Source: Armatimonadaceae bacterium (GTDB lineage Bacteria > Armatimonadota > Armatimonadia > Armatimonadales > Armatimonadaceae). From it: a stretch of 27,224 nucleotides of DNA. The notes beneath the pieces are model-generated. The model was not told where the DNA came from. It saw only the letters and a program-made list of their open reading frames with translations, and made no database searches. Below are positions 24,278 through 27,224 of the stretch, in pieces. Made by a program: the position numbers and the translations under genes. Location of the stretch: the NCBI GenBank assembly GCA_030446525.1, contig JAUJNC010000048.1:1-27224 (forward strand), in the 5' to 3' direction. Within the stretch, counting starts at the first letter, position 1. Each line of letters starts with the position of its first letter.

Positions 24278-25270
24278 TCATTCTTTCCGTTCTGGCTCGT
24301 TTTTCGCCGGGCCTGGCATACGCCTCGCTTCCGGTTTGGGGTGTTGCGCGAAGAAGTCCCAGATGATCTGTGTGGCGTTGATGTCCCGGCAGACGGGACC
24401 GCTGAGCGGGTCGCTCACGGCGACGTTGGGCCAGGCGTGCCCGCCGCCCTGGATGGCGTACAGCACGACGCTACCGACGCCCCGGTTGCTCCCGACCGCA
24501 TACGCCTCGCGCCGCACCCGCGGCCCCTCGTGCGGGTCCCGGCCCGGCTCGGCGGCGATCTGCGGCGGCGCCAGGCACCCGTCGGGCCGCACCCCGCGCG
24601 CCACGGACGGGACCACCGACCGCCCGCGCCCGCCGCGCCCGGCGCCCCCCCCGCTGTAGGGCACCAGCCGATCCGCCTTGCCGTGGAACTCAACCACCGA
24701 GATCGGGTACGCGGGCGCGCACTGCGGCGCGAGCCGCTCGGCCATCGTTCCCGAAACCGGCGCGATCGCGGCGAACTGGTCGGACAGCTCGCACGCCAGC
24801 CGCTGCGAAAAGAGGGCGCCGTTGGAGCCGCCGGTCGCGAACACGCGGCGCGCGTCCACGTTCAGGGTCCGCTTCAATTCGCCCAGCAGCGCCCGGACGA
24901 AGCCGACATCATCGTACTGCTGCGACGGGTTGTCGCGCCCGTCGTTCCAGCCGTCGATCCCTTCGGGGTACGCGACCAGGAAGCCGCGCCGGTCCGCCAG
25001 CTCGCTGAAGCCAAACCGCTGCGCGGCCGGCACGCCGTTGCCGCCGCCGCCGTGGAAGACGAGGACGAGCGGCGTCGGCTGTGCCCCGGTGTAAGCGGGC
25101 GGCACGTGCAGCAGGTACCGGCGCGCCAGCCCGCCCACGTTGATGACCGACCAGTGGTCCCCGGGACTTGGTGGCGCACCGGCCTGGGCGCGGATCGCGC
25201 TCACCGGCATCGCGGCGCAGGGCAACAAGAGCAACACGCCACAGAAAAGACTCGAAGCTCGCCTGAACAT
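24278..25270 (-). CDS. Secreted PHB depolymerase/feruloyl-esterase-like alpha/beta hydrolase (COG3509-like)
   Basis: A 330-residue protein with a signal peptide (residues 1-29, cleavage near RAQA). The esterase fold shows RRYLLHVPPAYTG, the oxyanion-hole motif LVFHGGGGNG, FLVAYPEGIDGWNDG, YDDVGFVRALLGELKRT, the nucleophile motif FATGGSNGALFS (G-x-S-x-G intact), AIAPVSGTMAE, FHGKADRLVPYSGG with the likely catalytic Asp, and the histidine in IQGGGHAWPN. It would cleave ester bonds, for example aromatic or acetyl esters on plant polysaccharide, or polyester, outside the cell. A very good ribosome binding site (GAGGAGGGAA) precedes ATG 25270, 26 bases after the next upstream gene. It is a paralogue of the first part of the following fusion gene, where the nucleophile is lost. 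Confidence 0.88.
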   Translation of the reverse strand: MFRRASSLFCGVLLLLPCAAMPVSAIRAQAGAPPSPGDHWSVINVGGLARRYLLHVPPAYTGAQPTPLVLVFHGGGGNGVPAAQRFGFSELADRRGFLVAYPEGIDGWNDGRDNPSQQYDDVGFVRALLGELKRTLNVDARRVFATGGSNGALFSQRLACELSDQFAAIAPVSGTMAERLAPQCAPAYPISVVEFHGKADRLVPYSGGGAGRGGRGRSVVPSVARGVRPDGCLAPPQIAAEPGRDPHEGPRVRREAYAVGSNRGVGSVVLYAIQGGGHAWPNVAVSDPLSGPVCRDINATQIIWDFFAQHPKPEARRMPGPAKNEPERKE

Positions 25271-25295
25271 GGTAGTTCCCTCCTCTTATTTCCTG

Positions 25296-26351
25296 TTATT
25301 TCCTGGATAGTTTCGCGGTCTGCTGACGGTCATCCGCCAGGGCGCCGGACTGGAGATAGGCTTTCGCTTTGGCGTCGCCCTTCAGGTAAGCATCCCAGAA
25401 GGCCACGGTCGCCGATTTGACGTAGCCGAAGATCGCTGTCTGGTTGCCCGGCTGACCCACGCCGCCGCCTCGCGTCCTGCCGCCTTCCGCGAACCTTCCG
25501 GTGAAGGAGCCGTGGTGCGCGCCCTCGATGTAAAGATGGTACTTGTCGCCGGGGGGACTGTACTGAAACGGCTCCCGCCGCCACCCCGGACTCTGGCCCT
25601 GCGCGCCCCGGTCGAGCGAGCCGGTCACACTCATCAGGGGGCGCGTGAACGCCTCCCACGAGCGGCGCGTCAGCCCCTGCTGCCCCGATCCCTGCCCGGA
25701 AAGGAGCAGGACGGCTTTGGCGCGGTTGTCGGCGAAGCTCTGCGGGCCGGTCTTGCCGGGAACGTCCACGGTCGCGCCGCCGATGAGCTGGGCGGTGTAC
25801 GCGCCCAGCGAGTGGCCGCCGACCCCGATGCGCCGGCGATCCATCTTGTTTTTCAGGCCGGGGACTTTGACCTCCAATTCGTCCAGTGAGTCGAGAAGAA
25901 ACGAGGCGTCTTTTGCCCGCTCAACGCCGCCCGACGCGTCGCGCGTCGCCCGCCCGACGATGCCAGTGACGCCGCCCGCGGCGTTCTCCTTGCGCAGCGC
26001 GATCGAGTCGGCGTGGGTGGGGTTCAGGCAGACGTAGCCGTGGCCGGCCCAGAACTTCGTGAGGGTCGCGACGTTCCGGCCCGAACCTCCCGTCCCGTGC
26101 GAGAAGACGATGACCGGGAAGGGGCCGCCCGCCTTCGGGTAGCTGATGTAGACGGGCAGGTCTTTACTGCGCGTTTTGTCGCGCAGGACGATCTCTTCGA
26201 CGGTTTCCACGGCGTACGGTCCGCCGGCAAGCTTGTACGCGGCCTCGGAGAGGGCCGGCGCGGGAGCGGGCTTGTCCTGCACCCTTGCCGGGCTTGTTGC
26301 CGCGCCGATAAAGACGACGATGGAAGCGGACGAAACAAATCGGGCTGTCAT
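25296..26351 (-). CDS. Secreted alpha/beta hydrolase (chlorophyllase/PAF-acetylhydrolase-like)
   Basis: A 351-residue protein with a signal peptide (residues 1-25). Core motifs: DLPVYISYPKAGGPFPVIVF, then SHGTGGSGRNVATL (oxyanion loop), a cap region with ERAKDASFLLDSL, the nucleophile elbow RIGVGGHSLGAYTAQ with Ser in G-H-S-L-G, LMSVTGSLDRGAQG (likely acid residue), and YIEGAHHGSFTG with the likely histidine. This order matches chlorophyllase-like and platelet-activating-factor-acetylhydrolase-like esterases. Probably an exported esterase of unknown substrate. ATG 26351 has AAGGA upstream and lies 10 bases after the TetR stop, so the regulator and the hydrolases probably form one operon. Confidence 0.85.
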   Translation of the reverse strand: MTARFVSSASIVVFIGAATSPARVQDKPAPAPALSEAAYKLAGGPYAVETVEEIVLRDKTRSKDLPVYISYPKAGGPFPVIVFSHGTGGSGRNVATLTKFWAGHGYVCLNPTHADSIALRKENAAGGVTGIVGRATRDASGGVERAKDASFLLDSLDELEVKVPGLKNKMDRRRIGVGGHSLGAYTAQLIGGATVDVPGKTGPQSFADNRAKAVLLLSGQGSGQQGLTRRSWEAFTRPLMSVTGSLDRGAQGQSPGWRREPFQYSPPGDKYHLYIEGAHHGSFTGRFAEGGRTRGGGVGQPGNQTAIFGYVKSATVAFWDAYLKGDAKAKAYLQSGALADDRQQTAKLSRK

Positions 26352-26361
26352 GGTACGTTCC

Positions 26362-26964
26362 TTACGTGGCCGGCGTCAGGGCCGGAAGCGTGATTGCGAT
26401 CAGGTTGCGGACGAAGCCGTCGCGCGACACCGTCCAGTCTTTCGGCTCCTGCCGCAGCGACCGGAGCAGGAAGCCGATGTTCGCGGCGGCGAAAACGTCC
26501 ACCGCCGCTTCCACCATCTCCGCGCGCATCTCGCCGCGCGCGGCGCGGGCGGCAAGGAGCTGCTGGAGCCGCCGGTTCTGCTCGCGGTTCTGCTCCCGGA
26601 ACTCGTGAAACAAGCCGGGATCAGACCCGCTTTCCCGGAACATCAGCCGCATCCAGGCGCGGTTCTGCCAGAAGGTTTCGAGATAGTCGGTGACGACGCG
26701 CGTGAGCAGATCGGCGAGCGGCAGATCGGGCCGGTCTTGCATCACGTCCACGAACAGGCGCCGCGGGCCGAACTCGGTGACCGTCGCCCGGAACAGGTCG
26801 CGCTTGGAGGCGAAATGGCGGAAGACCATCGCCTCCGTGACCCCGGCGCGCTCGGCGATGGCTTTCGTGGTGGTCGCCTCGTAGCCGTGCGTCGCGAAGA
26901 GTTCCAGCGCGGCCTCTAAAAGCAGGGTGCGCCGTTGTTCTTTCTTTTGTCTGATCGTCCCCAC
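26362..26964 (-). CDS. TetR/AcrR-family transcriptional regulator
   Basis: A 200-residue regulator from a GTG start (26964) with AAGGA 7 bases upstream. The N-terminal DNA-binding domain reads LLEAALELFATHGYEATTTK, then AIAERAGVTEAMVFRHFASK, with the helix-turn-helix at about residues 32-51. The helical ligand and dimer domain includes a long acidic/arginine-rich helix (EFREQNREQNRRLQQLL). A palindrome with 8-base arms lies 15-34 bases before the start, next to a -10 box, so the protein probably represses itself and the downstream hydrolase genes. The ligand is unknown. Confidence 0.93.
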   Translation of the reverse strand: MGTIRQKKEQRRTLLLEAALELFATHGYEATTTKAIAERAGVTEAMVFRHFASKRDLFRATVTEFGPRRLFVDVMQDRPDLPLADLLTRVVTDYLETFWQNRAWMRLMFRESGSDPGLFHEFREQNREQNRRLQQLLAARAARGEMRAEMVEAAVDVFAAANIGFLLRSLRQEPKDWTVSRDGFVRNLIAITLPALTPAT

Positions 26965-26978
26965 CCAGATCCTTTGTT

Positions 26979-26998
26979 GTAAGTAAGCGTTTACTTAC
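26979..26998. promoter_or_regulatory. Probable TetR operator
   Basis: Perfect 8-base arms GTAAGTAA (26979-26986) and TTACTTAC (26991-26998) around GCGT. It sits directly downstream of a minus-strand -10 box and ends 15 bases before the GTG of the tetR-family gene. Both position and symmetry fit an autorepression operator. Confidence 0.8.
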
Positions 26999-27004
26999 AT
27001 AATA
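26999..27004 (-). promoter_or_regulatory. Probable -10 box of the tetR-family gene
   Basis: TATTAT on the minus strand (5 of 6 to consensus), abutting the operator palindrome. No clear -35 box is seen in the GC-rich sequence upstream. Confidence 0.5.
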
Positions 27005-27145
27005 ACGGACGCGGCGACGGCGCCATTGTTCACCGACAACGGCGGCGCGCGGCTCATTTATTTTCCGACACACACGCGAGGCAGCCCTGGACCTGCTCCT
27101 TGACTGACATTTTCCCTGAACAACAACAAACTGCCCCGTGTGAGA

Positions 27146-27174
27146 TTGACAAAAAAAGAAACGGTTACTCTCTA
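27146..27174 (+). promoter_or_regulatory. Possible plus-strand promoter reading off the right edge
   Basis: TTGACA at 27146-27151, a 17-base A-rich spacer, then TCTCTA (weak -10). It is in gene-free sequence and would drive a gene beyond the window. A 5-base inverted repeat (27164-27168/27182-27186) overlaps it. On the minus strand the same bases read as a weak hairpin followed by seven T, so a terminator for an unseen gene is an alternative. Confidence 0.3.
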
Positions 27175-27224
27175 CTTTCCGGTAACTGGTTGAACATTGG
27201 CGCCATCCGCCACCCGCTTTTGCC

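Noticed and set aside
282..27185. A 13-base inverted match between about 282-295 (TTACCGGAAAGTA) and the right edge (about 27173-27185)
   Set aside because: A 13-base match between two places in 27 kb is expected by chance; no element joins them.
1..27224. CRISPR arrays, tRNA or rRNA genes, insertion sequences
   Set aside because: No regularly spaced repeats, tRNA-like cloverleaf, rRNA segments or transposase motifs were seen.

Overview
The window is a GC-rich, minus-strand-coded stretch of bacterial chromosome, most likely from an Armatimonadota (Capsulimonas/Chthonomonas-like) genome. The clearest marker is the type IV-prepilin-like protein ending at 20015. Its N-terminal helix is followed by a block with [12 protein letters not shown] and then [15 protein letters not shown], which is typical of the large secreted prepilin/H-X9-DG families of Armatimonadota. 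Every gene I can support lies on the minus strand; the long plus-strand ORFs are antisense shadows. Ribosome binding sites are mostly good (AAGGAG-like), and GTG and TTG starts are common.

Reading in the direction of transcription (right to left), a TetR regulator (26964) leads a small operon of secreted alpha/beta hydrolases: a chlorophyllase/PAF-AH-like hydrolase, a PHB-depolymerase-like esterase, and a three-part fusion of esterase, beta-lactamase-family serine hydrolase and Ig-like domain. A terminator-like hairpin ends this block. Next is a LacI-family regulator with a consensus sigma70 promoter and two tandem operator palindromes, then the prepilin-like gene and a strong hairpin.

From 19894 to about 9895 the genes form one tightly packed, often overlapping series: a polytopic membrane protein and a small partner, two sugar-type oxidoreductases (Gfo/Idh/MocA and D-2-hydroxyacid dehydrogenase), a secreted lectin-like/Ig-like protein, a ketopantoate-reductase-like enzyme, a UlaG-like metallo-hydrolase, a zinc alcohol dehydrogenase, a fumarylacetoacetate-hydrolase-family enzyme and a six-hairpin glycosidase-like protein. 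It continues into an ADP-ribosylglycohydrolase-family protein with beta-sandwich modules, an alginate-lyase-superfamily protein, two FAD-dependent oxidoreductases, two heparin-lyase-I-like polysaccharide lyases, a prepilin remnant and a second Gfo/Idh/MocA enzyme. Taken together this looks like a locus for degrading a uronic-acid polysaccharide: secreted lyases cut the polymer, and cytosolic dehydrogenases, a lactonase-like enzyme and an FAH-type hydrolase process the sugar acids. The substrate is inferred, and no transporter gene is seen.

Several genes carry one to many frameshifts while their neighbours are clean. Most are single-base indels in homopolymers and many come in compensating pairs, so uncorrected sequencing error is the most likely cause. 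The left 552 bases hold no convincing gene but contain five inverted repeats.
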